From the IMG/VR virus record IMGVR_UViG_3300025771_000044, positions 1-47,646 of that record: a DNA stretch of 47,646 nt. The stretch is one strand, 5' to 3'. The position numbers were made by a program, and so were the translations under genes. This stretch comes from a virus. Positions within the stretch are counted from its first letter, which is position 1, and each line of letters begins with the position of its first letter. The notes under the pieces were generated by a model. It made no database searches. It worked only from the letters and a program-made list of their open reading frames with translations, and was not told the DNA's origin. Of this stretch, positions 11,101 through 19,408 are shown piece by piece.

Positions 11101-11944
11101 CGCGGTAACTCTTACTAATCAGATAAGCACTGTTGATACCGATGCAAAAGCTAATACATACAATACATATGTTACACTAAACAATAGAATCAATACAGTT
11201 TCTGATAATGCAGCCGCTAGTGGCGGAAGTTCTAGTTCTACTGAGGCTTGGGAAATTATTTCAACAAATCAAACTTTAACTGCTAACACTAACTATTTTG
11301 TTGATGTTTCTAGTAGTGCTAGAACAGTCACACTACCTAGCAGTCCTGCTCTCGGAACAAAAATTCATATTGCTGATTTAGCAGATTATGCAGCAATTAA
11401 CAATATTATAGTAGATAGGAATTCTCAAAAAATTCAACGAAATAGCAAAAATCTACTTGTATCGTCTAACTCAGCCGCACTCTCTCTAATTTATTCTAAC
11501 TCAACACATGGTTGGCTTCTAGGAGATTCTTATAATTATACTTATACTCCTTATGAACTTCCTGGTGATCCTTATACATGGAAAATGACTTGGAATAATA
11601 AGAGTGCCGGTCGATTAGGTTTTGATTATGGAAGAGCTGGTAACTATTTAGAAATTAGTATCTATGCTACTGAAGGCGAGACTAATAATATTAATAGTAC
11701 AGTTGATGTTGAATCATTTTTCAACGGCTTACCAGCATCAGGTAGTATAACTGTTTATATAACAGGAGACTATGATGATGAAATCAACACTAGCTATACA
11801 AGCTTTACTGATCAAGGTTCGTACTGGAAAATGAGTGGATCTATAAGAACTGCATTAACATCAGACATAGATGGCGGGAATGGATATTTTGGTTACGCGC
11901 TAGGCGGTGCTAATATTAACTTTACACTAAGATTCGGGAGCTAG
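8177..11944 (+). CDS. Long modular tail fibre (1255 aa)
   Basis: This is the longest complete fibre. Recognisable modules in order are an N-terminal INxSNATDGDLL-type virion-attachment segment, a SGNTTYVNTETLEVED segment, YSTYTTL/DTVQDNV stalk repeats at about 9205-9540, a NRGSSSNVALYYDESED module, two YSLGSP-type modules (about 10070 and 10700), a segment resembling the IGAAP-LDTLAEIAAAL tail-fibre repeat known from many phages (about 11030), and a WEIIS...GWLLGD beta domain near 11250-11530. The last 130 residues form a unique Tyr/Gly-rich domain, perhaps the receptor-binding tip. The ATG at 8177 lies shortly after the preceding stop with a weak GGTG SD. Fibre function is well supported; receptor unknown. 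Confidence 0.85.
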   Translation: MTIELKIGQLNTSNATDGDLLVYVGANDVVEYRDVVSDIDSRVLANVNAVQDNVDTFASYANSTFVSSVSGTANEIDVSGSTSVTLSLPDNLIAPGDLTITGNLTVSGNTTYVNTETLEVEDNIITLNSSLGSGVTPTENAGLEVNRGAQANVQFRWNETLETWEYGEVDTSDFIRVDQSQSIVVSARNESGSTIAAGVPVYITGYSAGGSRPTIAPADADLAGAMPALGITLESANTNSNQRVVTYGTITTLNTSSFAPGDELYVSATVGTLQNTRPTGSSVEIQKIAKVLRADATDGSIIVMGAGRTNAIPNLPTDHVFIGDGGATHTTINLNATIQTQSAANDYSTYTTLVSLIDTVQDNVTVSDNNVWVNANDHTTYTTLSGFINTVQDNVSALPDSAANDYSTYTTLSGLINTIQDNVSASDNNVWVNANDHATYTAVSSLVDTVQANLSTDVAVLDSFASYANSNFALSNEAVTFADLEVANLVVSGDFTIVGDVTTIESNNTVVSDPLILLNNGVSGANTLDAGFIINRGSSSNVALYYDESEDVLQVGYTTQGAEDSDITLDSRVVIRSDTVRAGNVEVGAGALRNEITAIGDQNLKISGNTLQAGNIEIASNVVPTQNAVFSIGSPTAQLKDIYVSDGTIFIGTNSQISAESVSLTNFNVDSDGTIRIPGVNISADANAVETVEIIASDLASNNLIQTQINTTVGFLTELNTTTQDNVVAAINELVTNIGTVSDNASGTSDSTSDQFTITTANAFTLSSSVSEANNIIVSVSGLVQLPNDDYVVSGTTLTLNNTTPLPQGASVEVRHLTSSGGSGGSTDFTAVASNIVPSANNVYSLGSPDKIWKDLYLANGTIYIGDTKISTTADGNVEFRSSSTDTRKTIEVDDLVIGSGSNRKRFRVDESGKFRLGAAAIDPDSDKDVSAEIDSALSKIDTVQANLTSVIGAAPTTLDTLAEIAAALENDANVAVTLTNQISTVDTDAKANTYNTYVTLNNRINTVSDNAAASGGSSSSTEAWEIISTNQTLTANTNYFVDVSSSARTVTLPSSPALGTKIHIADLADYAAINNIIVDRNSQKIQRNSKNLLVSSNSAALSLIYSNSTHGWLLGDSYNYTYTPYELPGDPYTWKMTWNNKSAGRLGFDYGRAGNYLEISIYATEGETNNINSTVDVESFFNGLPASGSITVYITGDYDDEINTSYTSFTDQGSYWKMSGSIRTALTSDIDGGNGYFGYALGGANINFTLRFGS

Positions 11945-11955
11945 GAGAGATATAA

Positions 11956-13587
11956 ATGACTAACTATAGCACTATAAGATATGCAGGAGCTGCAGAAGCA
12001 GCTAGAAATTACCCTTATCAAACTGGAACTGCTACTAGTAGCGGATCTAATAGATTATTAGATATTTCTACCGGCAATGCGTTTGATATTGGTGTTGCTG
12101 GTGCAAATATTCTTTATCTAAATAACGTAACTGGTCCTATCGATTTAACAGTAAAAGTAGCCGCTACTCAAGGAGTTGTCGGTGGGTATAATTTAGACTC
12201 TAACGCAACTGTTGATACCACTGAGGTATTTTCTTACAGCTGGTCTACTAATACAGGGCTTTTAGGAAGTCCATCAGGAGGGTTATCTTTTAGCCCTGAT
12301 GGAACAAAAATGTTTGTAAATTGTATTGGGTCAAATATGAATCTAATTGGGCAGTTTTCTCTTAGTACTGCTTGGGATCCTAGTACAGCAAATACATCTC
12401 CTGATTACCAATATGGATATGGAAGTAGCTATTTAAAAAATTACAACGGGCATTATTGGGATAAGGGGGGTAAAACAGTAACTCAGTTTTTGACTACTGG
12501 TAGTGATACTTCTTGGTGGTCGACACATATGACAACTCCTTATGATCTTAGTACTTATACTACTACCAGTCAAAGCACAACCCTTACTCGGCCAGAATCG
12601 CCCTATCTCGGTGCCACATCTGCTCGAACAATGACCTCTCATATAATTGACGATCCTGATTCAGAAAATGATTGGTGGTTTTATGTAGATAAAAGCAGAA
12701 ATTTAAGACGCATATCATACAATAGTTCTAGTGCTACAGTTCAAAGTTCAACTATAAATACAGTATTTGGGGTAGATAATGATCCACATTCTATATATGT
12801 CAGCCCTGATGGGACTATACTAACAGTGCTATTTACAACAACTATGAGAGCAAGAAGTGTTATAATGTCAACACCTTTTGATATGACAACAGCTGGTACT
12901 CCTACGGAGTATGATTTAAATAGCGATATTTTAACAACAAATACTAGTACTAACTGGTTTGCTGATCTTGCACCTAACGATGATGGTTCAAAAATATTTG
13001 CATTAAGAATGTATAAGGGACAATTTAAAATTCATGAAATAACACCCAACGCTACGATCACACCACCTTCATTGACTTTTAACTCTAACCATACTCCAAT
13101 AAGTGGTTCTGCAAATATTAGTTTAAGCCATAATTCTAATGCAGTTTTTAAGATTAAATCTTTGACTAGCGATGCTAGTGAAGTAACAGTGCTACAAGCA
13201 GCTACAGGTGGTGGTGGTAATGCTGTTACTATATGGAAGTCTGCTCCTGTTACAAATAGCACTTATGGAGCTTATGCAGCTCATGGTCAAGGTATTGCTG
13301 CAGATAAAGTTTGGGTTGAGATGACGTGTACTACTGCGCAACTTGGGTGGGCAGTCGGTGATATAGTATATAAGTATCAAGCACAATACTCAAGTACTGC
13401 ACAGCTGACTATGTACTCAGATGCCACTGATATTGGGTATAGACAAGATCAAATAGATGCAATAATGGATTCAGCTTACGGTCCAGATACTAATAGCACT
13501 TCTTATGCTAGGTTAGCTGAAGCTAACTGGGAAATTAGAATTTGTGGTGCTTGGTATGATTCAAGTGTGGTAACACAAGCAACTTAG
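11956..13587 (+). CDS. Virion protein with SPDGTK beta-propeller repeats
   Basis: The 543-residue protein has AGGAGA ahead of its ATG. Between residues about 90 and 390 it carries repeats with SFSPDGTKMFV, STAWDPSTA, SIYVSPDGT and MTTAGTPTEYDL, the signature of a YVTN/WD40-like beta-propeller in which a D-G-T-K turn is followed by a hydrophobic strand. This propeller type differs from the Kelch-like one in neighbouring genes. The C-terminal 100 residues, with DDIGYRQDQIDAIM-like helices, are unrecognised. I infer a host-binding or decoration role. A 57-base gap with a candidate promoter follows, so this gene may close a transcription unit, although I see no clear intrinsic terminator. Confidence 0.7.
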   Translation: MTNYSTIRYAGAAEAARNYPYQTGTATSSGSNRLLDISTGNAFDIGVAGANILYLNNVTGPIDLTVKVAATQGVVGGYNLDSNATVDTTEVFSYSWSTNTGLLGSPSGGLSFSPDGTKMFVNCIGSNMNLIGQFSLSTAWDPSTANTSPDYQYGYGSSYLKNYNGHYWDKGGKTVTQFLTTGSDTSWWSTHMTTPYDLSTYTTTSQSTTLTRPESPYLGATSARTMTSHIIDDPDSENDWWFYVDKSRNLRRISYNSSSATVQSSTINTVFGVDNDPHSIYVSPDGTILTVLFTTTMRARSVIMSTPFDMTTAGTPTEYDLNSDILTTNTSTNWFADLAPNDDGSKIFALRMYKGQFKIHEITPNATITPPSLTFNSNHTPISGSANISLSHNSNAVFKIKSLTSDASEVTVLQAATGGGGNAVTIWKSAPVTNSTYGAYAAHGQGIAADKVWVEMTCTTAQLGWAVGDIVYKYQAQYSSTAQLTMYSDATDIGYRQDQIDAIMDSAYGPDTNSTSYARLAEANWEIRICGAWYDSSVVTQAT

Positions 13588-13598
13588 TTTTAAAACAT

Positions 13599-13627
13599 TT
13601 GCCAATTATGAGTATAAAGTATATACT
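13599..13627 (+). promoter_or_regulatory. Candidate sigma70-type promoter
   Basis: TTGCCA (13599-13604) and TATACT (13622-13627) are separated by exactly 17 bases, in the small gap before the fibre gene at 13645. The predicted transcription start near 13634 falls at the AAGGAG SD (13634-13639), giving a very short leader. A 7-bp inverted repeat (GAGTATA, 13610-13616, and TATACTC, 13622-13628) covers the -10 box and could bind a regulator. The same box pair and spacing recur upstream of 44297. Confidence 0.55.
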
Positions 13628-13644
13628 CTATACAAGGAGTCGAA

Positions 13645-14856
13645 ATGGCATTAGGAAGAATTAAACCTTATCTTATAGACGCAACTGGTGCAAGTGCTAA
13701 CCAGGTGCTTACATATAATGTCGCTACTGGTTTTGTTTCATTTGAAAACTCAACTGGTGGCGATACTATTGCTACAATTGATTCTTCTAATATTACGTTT
13801 GAGATAGGTAACGTCTTACCTGCTGCTAATGCTGTTTACTCTCTTGGTGGTCCAGATCTATACTGGAAAGACTTATTTGTTAGTGACGGAACTATCATTT
13901 TAGGTAATACTTCAATCTCTGTAGATGAAAGCGCTAATGTTGTATTTACTAATCGTATTACTGATCAACCTGCAAAAATTGAAGTAGATGAAATTGTTTT
14001 AGGGCGTGGGGAAAATAAGAAGCGTATCAGACTAGATGCTGGAAATACCGATAAGTTAAAATTTGGTTCTTTACAACTAGACACCACTGATACTGTAGAT
14101 TTATCTGCAGAACTACACAATGTTAGTGCTAATGTTGATACCGTACAAAGTAATGCCTCAGCAAATGACTATAGTACATATACTACACTAGTAAACTTAA
14201 TCAATACTGTTAGCGGAAACGCTTCATCGAATGAAAATAATGTTTGGGTAAATGCTAATGACTATAGTACCTATACAACCCTTGAGTCTTTAGTAAATAC
14301 AGTTCAAGATAACGTAGCTTCTCTTGGAAGTGCTACAGACTTGGTTAGTGATAGGTTTACTGTTTCTACCTCTAATGCCTTTACTCTATCTCAATCTGTT
14401 ACAGATTCTAATAATATAATAGTTGCACTTTCTGGTATTTTGCAGTATCCTGGAGTAGGATATGAAGTTTCAGGATCTGCATTAACTATATCAAACGTTG
14501 CTCCTCTTCAAAGTGGAACTGTTTTAGAAGTAAGACATTTATCAGGTTCTTTAAAGACTAGTATAGATTGGCTTGAGGTAACCTCAGACTATACACTTTC
14601 AGTAGATTCTAAAGTTTTAGTTAATACTGGTGCCTCTGCTATTACACTAACTTTACCTCTCAGTCCTTCACTAGGTAATGAGGTTAAAATAGTAGATGCA
14701 TGGGCAAATGCAGCAAATAATAATATAACACTATATGGTAATGGAAGCAATATTGAGGGCGATACTAGTAACGTACTAATAGATGTAGATGCAACACACA
14801 CCGGTTTAGTATATTATAACGCATATAGAGGATGGGTATTTACAGAAAATGGCTAG
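13645..14856 (+). CDS. Modular tail fibre (403 aa)
   Basis: The start is fixed by AAGGAG five bases before the ATG and by the promoter just upstream. Modules in order are an N-terminal LIDATGASANQVL segment resembling the starts of the proteins at 19409 and 21830, a YSLGGPDLYWKDLF module shared with the 8177 fibre, YSTYTTL/NTVQDNV stalk repeats (about 14160-14320), the SGILQYPGVGYEVSG module, and a C-terminal beta domain ending in GWVFTENG that matches the domains ending in GWLLG in the 8177 and 19409 proteins. It is a shorter fibre built from the same parts. The stop lies inside the next gene (8-base overlap), so translation is likely coupled. Confidence 0.8.
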   Translation: MALGRIKPYLIDATGASANQVLTYNVATGFVSFENSTGGDTIATIDSSNITFEIGNVLPAANAVYSLGGPDLYWKDLFVSDGTIILGNTSISVDESANVVFTNRITDQPAKIEVDEIVLGRGENKKRIRLDAGNTDKLKFGSLQLDTTDTVDLSAELHNVSANVDTVQSNASANDYSTYTTLVNLINTVSGNASSNENNVWVNANDYSTYTTLESLVNTVQDNVASLGSATDLVSDRFTVSTSNAFTLSQSVTDSNNIIVALSGILQYPGVGYEVSGSALTISNVAPLQSGTVLEVRHLSGSLKTSIDWLEVTSDYTLSVDSKVLVNTGASAITLTLPLSPSLGNEVKIVDAWANAANNNITLYGNGSNIEGDTSNVLIDVDATHTGLVYYNAYRGWVFTENG

Positions 14857-16468
14857 AAGATTTTCTACTATTAAAAAGATAGAAAAAGAGATTGCTAATG
14901 TTAATGCACTACCAACTGCTAATATTGCAGTAGGTGCGCGCCGTTTTGTAGCCTCTGAGAATACCACCTATAAATGGACAGGTGATGAGTGGGTTGACAC
15001 TGAATTAAACTTTGATCTTTCTATAGCCCCTGAAGTTTTAAGCATACAGGTAGATACTCCTACAGCAGGACACGGCAATGACTGGTTATGGACTTGGGAA
15101 CAATCAACTTTACCTTATGCAAGAACTACAATTACAAACTCAGCACAGCTTTCAGTACCTTTATATAAACAAGGTACCTATACTATAGATAATTATGCTG
15201 CTTATGATCTTCATGATTCTATGACTCAAACTCATAAGATATTTTTAAAATGGATTGATGGAGCAGGTACGCAGAATTTAGTAGATTGGGTTACATATAG
15301 TAATGTTACAGCAACACACGCAAATATCAATTCAGGATTAAGTACTAATGTGCATAGACTAAGTGTTAGTGTACCCTCTAGTATTACACTTCCTACTTTA
15401 ACAGCTCCCAATGTCAGTTATACTATTGCAAATACGGCTTCTAGCGCATATAATTTTACAGGTACAGCAAGCGGTAATAATCCGTCATTAGGTCCTTGGA
15501 GACGCGGAGGAACATACGTATTTAATATTAATGCAAACGGTCATCCAATGTATCTCTCTACAGACAATGGAACAAACTATGTTTCAAACCAGTTTGTTTC
15601 AGAGTATACTAATGGAGTTTCAAACAGTAGAACTGAATCAGGCATAATGAGCATTACAGTTCCTGATAGCGCTCCTGATACTCTATATTATCAATGCGGT
15701 TATCATGCAGGAATGAGAGGCGTCATTAGCATTAAGAACTTAGAATTGGAAACTAATGATAATGACAACTACGTTATATACGCTCAACACTCTCAAGAAG
15801 GGCATAAAACACCAGTAGAGTTAAGACCAATTCCTTCTCTTGTTAATCAAATGTGTTTAGTATATGATGCAGAAAATGGTGAGTTTGTACCCCAAGATTT
15901 AGCAACATATGTAGAGAACACTCCAAGCTTTAAGAACAAGATAAAAGAAGTTGCAGGAACTGCAACACTTATAGCCCCTGATGGAGTTCCTGTTGTTGCT
16001 ACAGTTAATATATTTAATGACAGTTCTTATCTACCCTATGTAGATAACAATGACGGAGATATAGCATTTGCCCTTGATACAGAAGTATTATATATTTGGA
16101 ATACAAATCAATGGATTCAGGCAGGATCTAATACTTCAACACAAACTAATGCTTATGTGCAGCTAATACAGGCTGGCACTTTAGAACAAACGACCGGCAA
16201 TACTCGATGGTATGCTCCTGCTGATATTACAATTACTAATGTCATAGCAAGAGTAGGCACTGCCCCTGTGGGAGCTGACCTAGTTGTTGACTTGAATAGA
16301 AATGGTACATCAAATAGTATAGTTACAGTTTCAGACGGTGATAGTTTATCATTTAACGCATCTTCTATCAGTGCATCAGAGGGAGACTATTTAACTATAG
16401 ATATTAATAGTGTAGGGTCAACCACTGCTGGATCAGATTTGAACGTTACAATAAAATATTTAATTTAG
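14849..16468 (+). CDS. Virion protein with cupredoxin-like domain
   Basis: The 539-residue protein begins inside the preceding gene. Residues about 190-300 look like a cupredoxin fold: GGTYVFNINANGHPMYL with His232, and YYQCGYHAGMRG with Cys283, His286 and Met289, the His, C-x2-H-x2-M ligand set of type-1 copper proteins. Residues about 435-539 (AYVQLIQAGTLE to the end) are homologous to the whole 140-residue protein at 21830-22252, with shared RWYAP, TAPVGA and EGDY motifs. The N-terminal part has a short helix and a TYKWTGDEWVD strand typical of phage decoration proteins. Copper binding is predicted from ligands only; a purely structural cupredoxin fold is possible. It is the first member of a five-gene order that recurs at 21830-25191. 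Confidence 0.7.
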   Translation: MARRFSTIKKIEKEIANVNALPTANIAVGARRFVASENTTYKWTGDEWVDTELNFDLSIAPEVLSIQVDTPTAGHGNDWLWTWEQSTLPYARTTITNSAQLSVPLYKQGTYTIDNYAAYDLHDSMTQTHKIFLKWIDGAGTQNLVDWVTYSNVTATHANINSGLSTNVHRLSVSVPSSITLPTLTAPNVSYTIANTASSAYNFTGTASGNNPSLGPWRRGGTYVFNINANGHPMYLSTDNGTNYVSNQFVSEYTNGVSNSRTESGIMSITVPDSAPDTLYYQCGYHAGMRGVISIKNLELETNDNDNYVIYAQHSQEGHKTPVELRPIPSLVNQMCLVYDAENGEFVPQDLATYVENTPSFKNKIKEVAGTATLIAPDGVPVVATVNIFNDSSYLPYVDNNDGDIAFALDTEVLYIWNTNQWIQAGSNTSTQTNAYVQLIQAGTLEQTTGNTRWYAPADITITNVIARVGTAPVGADLVVDLNRNGTSNSIVTVSDGDSLSFNASSISASEGDYLTIDINSVGSTTAGSDLNVTIKYLI

Positions 16469-16479
16469 GAGAATATAAT

Positions 16480-16767
16480 ATGGCACTTACTACAGCTGAA
16501 CAAACTTTTGTAGAAACAATTATGGGAGAAGTACCCGCAGATTTAGGATGTTATGTTTATCATGTAGCTGAACATAATACTCCAAAAGAATCTAGAGATT
16601 ACTTTAATTCTATAGAGATAGAAAATCATGTCGGTATCACTACTGTATATAGAGGATACAACGACACTCGACCTAGACTTTATGCTATTATATTAACAGA
16701 ATCCGCAGATAGCACACCTGTGATACCTGCTGAAGCTACAGGACTAGTGTCTGGCTTAGGAGAGTGA
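16480..16767 (+). CDS. Small hypothetical protein, block 1 (95 aa)
   Basis: A 95-residue protein with AGGAG before its ATG and a stop two bases before the next start. It is acidic, with no signal peptide or membrane segment, and I recognise no family. A helical N-terminus (TTAEQTFVETIM) is followed by beta-like stretches (CYVYHVAE, TTVYRGY, RLYAIILTES). It holds the same place, and is exactly as long, as the protein at 22262-22549 in the second block, but the two sequences are not obviously alike. A minor virion or chaperone role for the adjoining large proteins is a guess from position. Confidence 0.6.
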   Translation: MALTTAEQTFVETIMGEVPADLGCYVYHVAEHNTPKESRDYFNSIEIENHVGITTVYRGYNDTRPRLYAIILTESADSTPVIPAEATGLVSGLGE

Positions 16768-16768
16768 T

Positions 16769-17857
16769 ATGGCTTTTTTAAGATATGTAATAAGCGCATC
16801 AGCTGGAGATAACGCTACAACAGTAAATAACGTATTCTCTGATATTAAAAATTGGATAGACGGTACTACTACTGCCACTTCAGGTTTTAGTTCTACATAT
16901 TGTAACACTGGAGCAAGTGAAATTGTAGGCACTATTCCCTCTAGTATTTATGATGACTGCGTTAAGAATACAAATACTAGTTCCACAAATGATAGCTATA
17001 TAAGTGTTCGTAAATATCATAACGAATGGAGTACGTATAGCTCTAGTACACACCCTAGTAACTATTTTACACTATACTGGTCTATTTCTGGAACTTATGG
17101 AATTCGTATGAGAATAGGTAATGCAAGTCAAAGCAACTATATGCCTTATCCATCTACTAACTATTATCATGCAGGTAATACTAACGACAATTATAAACAG
17201 GACTATACACCTTCTAATACTACAATTTTTATGTGGTTGGAAGAAGATTTTATGGCTGTTCAAGTTGTGCACTCACAGGCTCCAAACTCTGATTCAATAT
17301 TTATAGGTGCGTTTGATTTACCTAGAAGTGAGTATGCTGAGTATGCATACTCTGAAGATTCAGATTTTGGCAATATGTGGACATTTTCTTCTAGTATGAA
17401 AAATACTCACAATAATAGTGCTGTGCCTACCTATGATTGGATATACGCAGGTTCTAATGACTATGTAGATGATCAAGGAGTTAATCAATCTTATCCAGCA
17501 AACTATAATCAAGGATATGGTGATGGATTTAGTTCAATTGATAGTTATGCTGTGCATACAATTTATCCTACTCCATGGAGAATGATGCCACAAGTTAATA
17601 TAGCAACAGGAGTTGGACATCAGTTAGTTCCTTGCTTTTCCGCTGGTGGAGGAGGAGAAGCTGGTACTGGATATTTTCCTATAACTGCAAGAATTAAAGG
17701 ACTCTACAGAACTAGTGATAATTTTGCTGATACAGGTACAGCTATCTCTTATGGCGGTAATAACTATAGAGTAGCCCTAATTCATAAATGCGGGTCTAGC
17801 ATGACTGATGCGGATAATACTTTGAACGCTTGCTATTTATTACCGGTGACAGGATAA
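16769..17857 (+). CDS. Putative virion protein A, block 1 (362 aa)
   Basis: Rich in Tyr, Ser, Asn and Trp, and beginning with a short strand (FLRYVISASAGDNATTV) followed by what looks like a helix, a start shared in style with the proteins at 17868, 22549 and 23441. The C-terminal third has PWRMMPQVNIA, TARIKGLYRTSD and NYRVALIHKCGSS, which line up in order with PWQMHPPHYYN, TIMSPLRGV and KYVLYHSYGSMH in the next protein, so the two are probably divergent paralogs. I do not recognise the family. The composition is typical of extracellular beta-rich phage proteins. Decoration or adhesin function is inferred from context only. Confidence 0.65.
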   Translation: MAFLRYVISASAGDNATTVNNVFSDIKNWIDGTTTATSGFSSTYCNTGASEIVGTIPSSIYDDCVKNTNTSSTNDSYISVRKYHNEWSTYSSSTHPSNYFTLYWSISGTYGIRMRIGNASQSNYMPYPSTNYYHAGNTNDNYKQDYTPSNTTIFMWLEEDFMAVQVVHSQAPNSDSIFIGAFDLPRSEYAEYAYSEDSDFGNMWTFSSSMKNTHNNSAVPTYDWIYAGSNDYVDDQGVNQSYPANYNQGYGDGFSSIDSYAVHTIYPTPWRMMPQVNIATGVGHQLVPCFSAGGGGEAGTGYFPITARIKGLYRTSDNFADTGTAISYGGNNYRVALIHKCGSSMTDADNTLNACYLLPVTG

Positions 17858-17867
17858 GGAGAGAGTA

Positions 17868-19016
17868 ATGTATATTAAATTTAAAGTAGGAGATGGAGGA
17901 TATGCTAATGGAGGACATGGGTTGATGGGTGCTATTGACTGGGCTATGACAGCTAATGCAGCATCCACAGCTACCTCTTCGGATTTTACTGGATCTTTTA
18001 GCAATGAAATAAGCGATTTTAAAGTTATAGCAAATGATGAGGCAGGAGGATGGACAAATTTTGACGCTATATCCTCTGCTAGTTCATCGCATAATTGGAG
18101 TGCGGGTTGGGAGGCAGATTCTCCTAAAACAGGAAGATCTTTTAAAAAGAGGTTCTCAGTATCATCAAATACTACTCAAGCTGGATACTATGGACACTGG
18201 AGTCCTAAAGGGGGATTATATGATAATGATGCGTCATCTTACTTAAGAGCTTTGACCTCTTTAAGTTACAGTACAATTACTACTAATTCCGTAGCTCGTC
18301 ATACATGGTTTTCTAACCTTCAACCAGCACAGTTTACTTGGGGATGGTGGAACTTATCAGTTACAAGTAAGTATGTATATTTTTGGCCTGATACTAATTC
18401 AAGCTCTCAATCAGGAACAAAATATTTTGCAGGAGTAGCAGACTTAGCAGGAACTCCCGATTATCTATTAAGTGCAATTTCAGATAATTTTAATTCTGTG
18501 GGTTTTTATGTGGGCGGCAGCAACGATACTGGAAGTCTTGGAACTTCAACTTCCGCCTCTTTTATGAATGACTATATTCACTACTATTTTGCAGGTATAG
18601 ATGGAGGATTTTCAAGTACTGCATCTGCAACTAATGCTATGTTAACCCAATCAGGTGCATTACCTAGTATTAATGCGACAGCTATACCCTGGCAAATGCA
18701 TCCTCCACACTACTATAACGTAGTAGATCAAACATATGAGCATCATCTACCTATTTTTAATGATTATGGTAGTGCAGTAGGAGCTTTACACCCCATTACT
18801 ATTATGAGCCCTTTACGAGGTGTTCCTGCAACTCAATTAGAAGGTATTTATTACTATGGTATTCAAACTAATGCTAACGTAACCAGAAATTTAGAATGGT
18901 CAAATAGAGGAGCACATGCTCATGACGGAAGAACTGTTTATGATTCAAATGGAGATAAATATGTGCTTTATCACTCATATGGTAGTATGCATATAAAAGC
19001 TATACGAGCAATGTGA
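17868..19016 (+). CDS. Putative virion protein B, block 1 (382 aa)
   Basis: Probably a divergent paralog of the upstream protein: a short N-terminal strand (YIKFKVGDGGY), a small helix, then a long aromatic beta-rich body and a C-terminus with PWQMHPPHYYN, TIMSPLRGV and DKYVLYHSYGSMHIKA. GGAGAG precedes the ATG. No enzyme motif, signal peptide or membrane segment is visible. A DNKYY/GDKYVLY-type final strand recurs in the proteins at 22549 and 23441, supporting one family with four members here. Virion surface role is inferred. Confidence 0.65.
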   Translation: MYIKFKVGDGGYANGGHGLMGAIDWAMTANAASTATSSDFTGSFSNEISDFKVIANDEAGGWTNFDAISSASSSHNWSAGWEADSPKTGRSFKKRFSVSSNTTQAGYYGHWSPKGGLYDNDASSYLRALTSLSYSTITTNSVARHTWFSNLQPAQFTWGWWNLSVTSKYVYFWPDTNSSSQSGTKYFAGVADLAGTPDYLLSAISDNFNSVGFYVGGSNDTGSLGTSTSASFMNDYIHYYFAGIDGGFSSTASATNAMLTQSGALPSINATAIPWQMHPPHYYNVVDQTYEHHLPIFNDYGSAVGALHPITIMSPLRGVPATQLEGIYYYGIQTNANVTRNLEWSNRGAHAHDGRTVYDSNGDKYVLYHSYGSMHIKAIRAM

Positions 19017-19023
19017 GTTAAGT

Positions 19024-19392
19024 ATGGTTTGGAATGCATCTAATGGGACAATATTTTATACTAGTGAGTTATCTTTAAACACTGCATATACTGCATCTGC
19101 AAATGCAGTTATACTGAATTCTGTTTTTGCAAGTAGTACTGCTGGTTATAATGTAACAGTAGCCACTTTTAATGCTGTTGGCACTATTAATTCAGAAATG
19201 TATTTATCTAATGTTTCTACAAATTCAGTTATATTAACAGCTAGTAATAGTGTTGCATTTTTAGGAGGTGCTGATACTATAAGTTTAAGTAATTTAACAA
19301 GCAATGTTATAAGTGATTCATTAATTGCTAGTGAAGTTACAGTTTCCTCTACACCAACAGACACAACACCTTCCCAAGTATGGATAGGTTAA
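19024..19392 (+). CDS. Small beta-rich protein ending in VWIG, block 1 (122 aa)
   Basis: A 122-residue Ser/Thr/Asn/Val-rich protein of alternating strands (TASANAVILNSVFAS, NVTVATFNAVGTINSEMYL), ending PSQVWIG. The gene at 24916-25191, in the same position of the second block, ends EAAEVWIG after a similar Ser/Thr-rich tail, so the two are likely related in their C-terminus. The weak SD and an ATG eight bases after the previous stop fit a coupled gene. Family not recognised; perhaps a small structural or capping protein for the two large proteins upstream. Confidence 0.6.
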   Translation: MVWNASNGTIFYTSELSLNTAYTASANAVILNSVFASSTAGYNVTVATFNAVGTINSEMYLSNVSTNSVILTASNSVAFLGGADTISLSNLTSNVISDSLIASEVTVSSTPTDTTPSQVWIG

Positions 19393-19408
19393 TAGGAGTT
19401 ATACGCTA

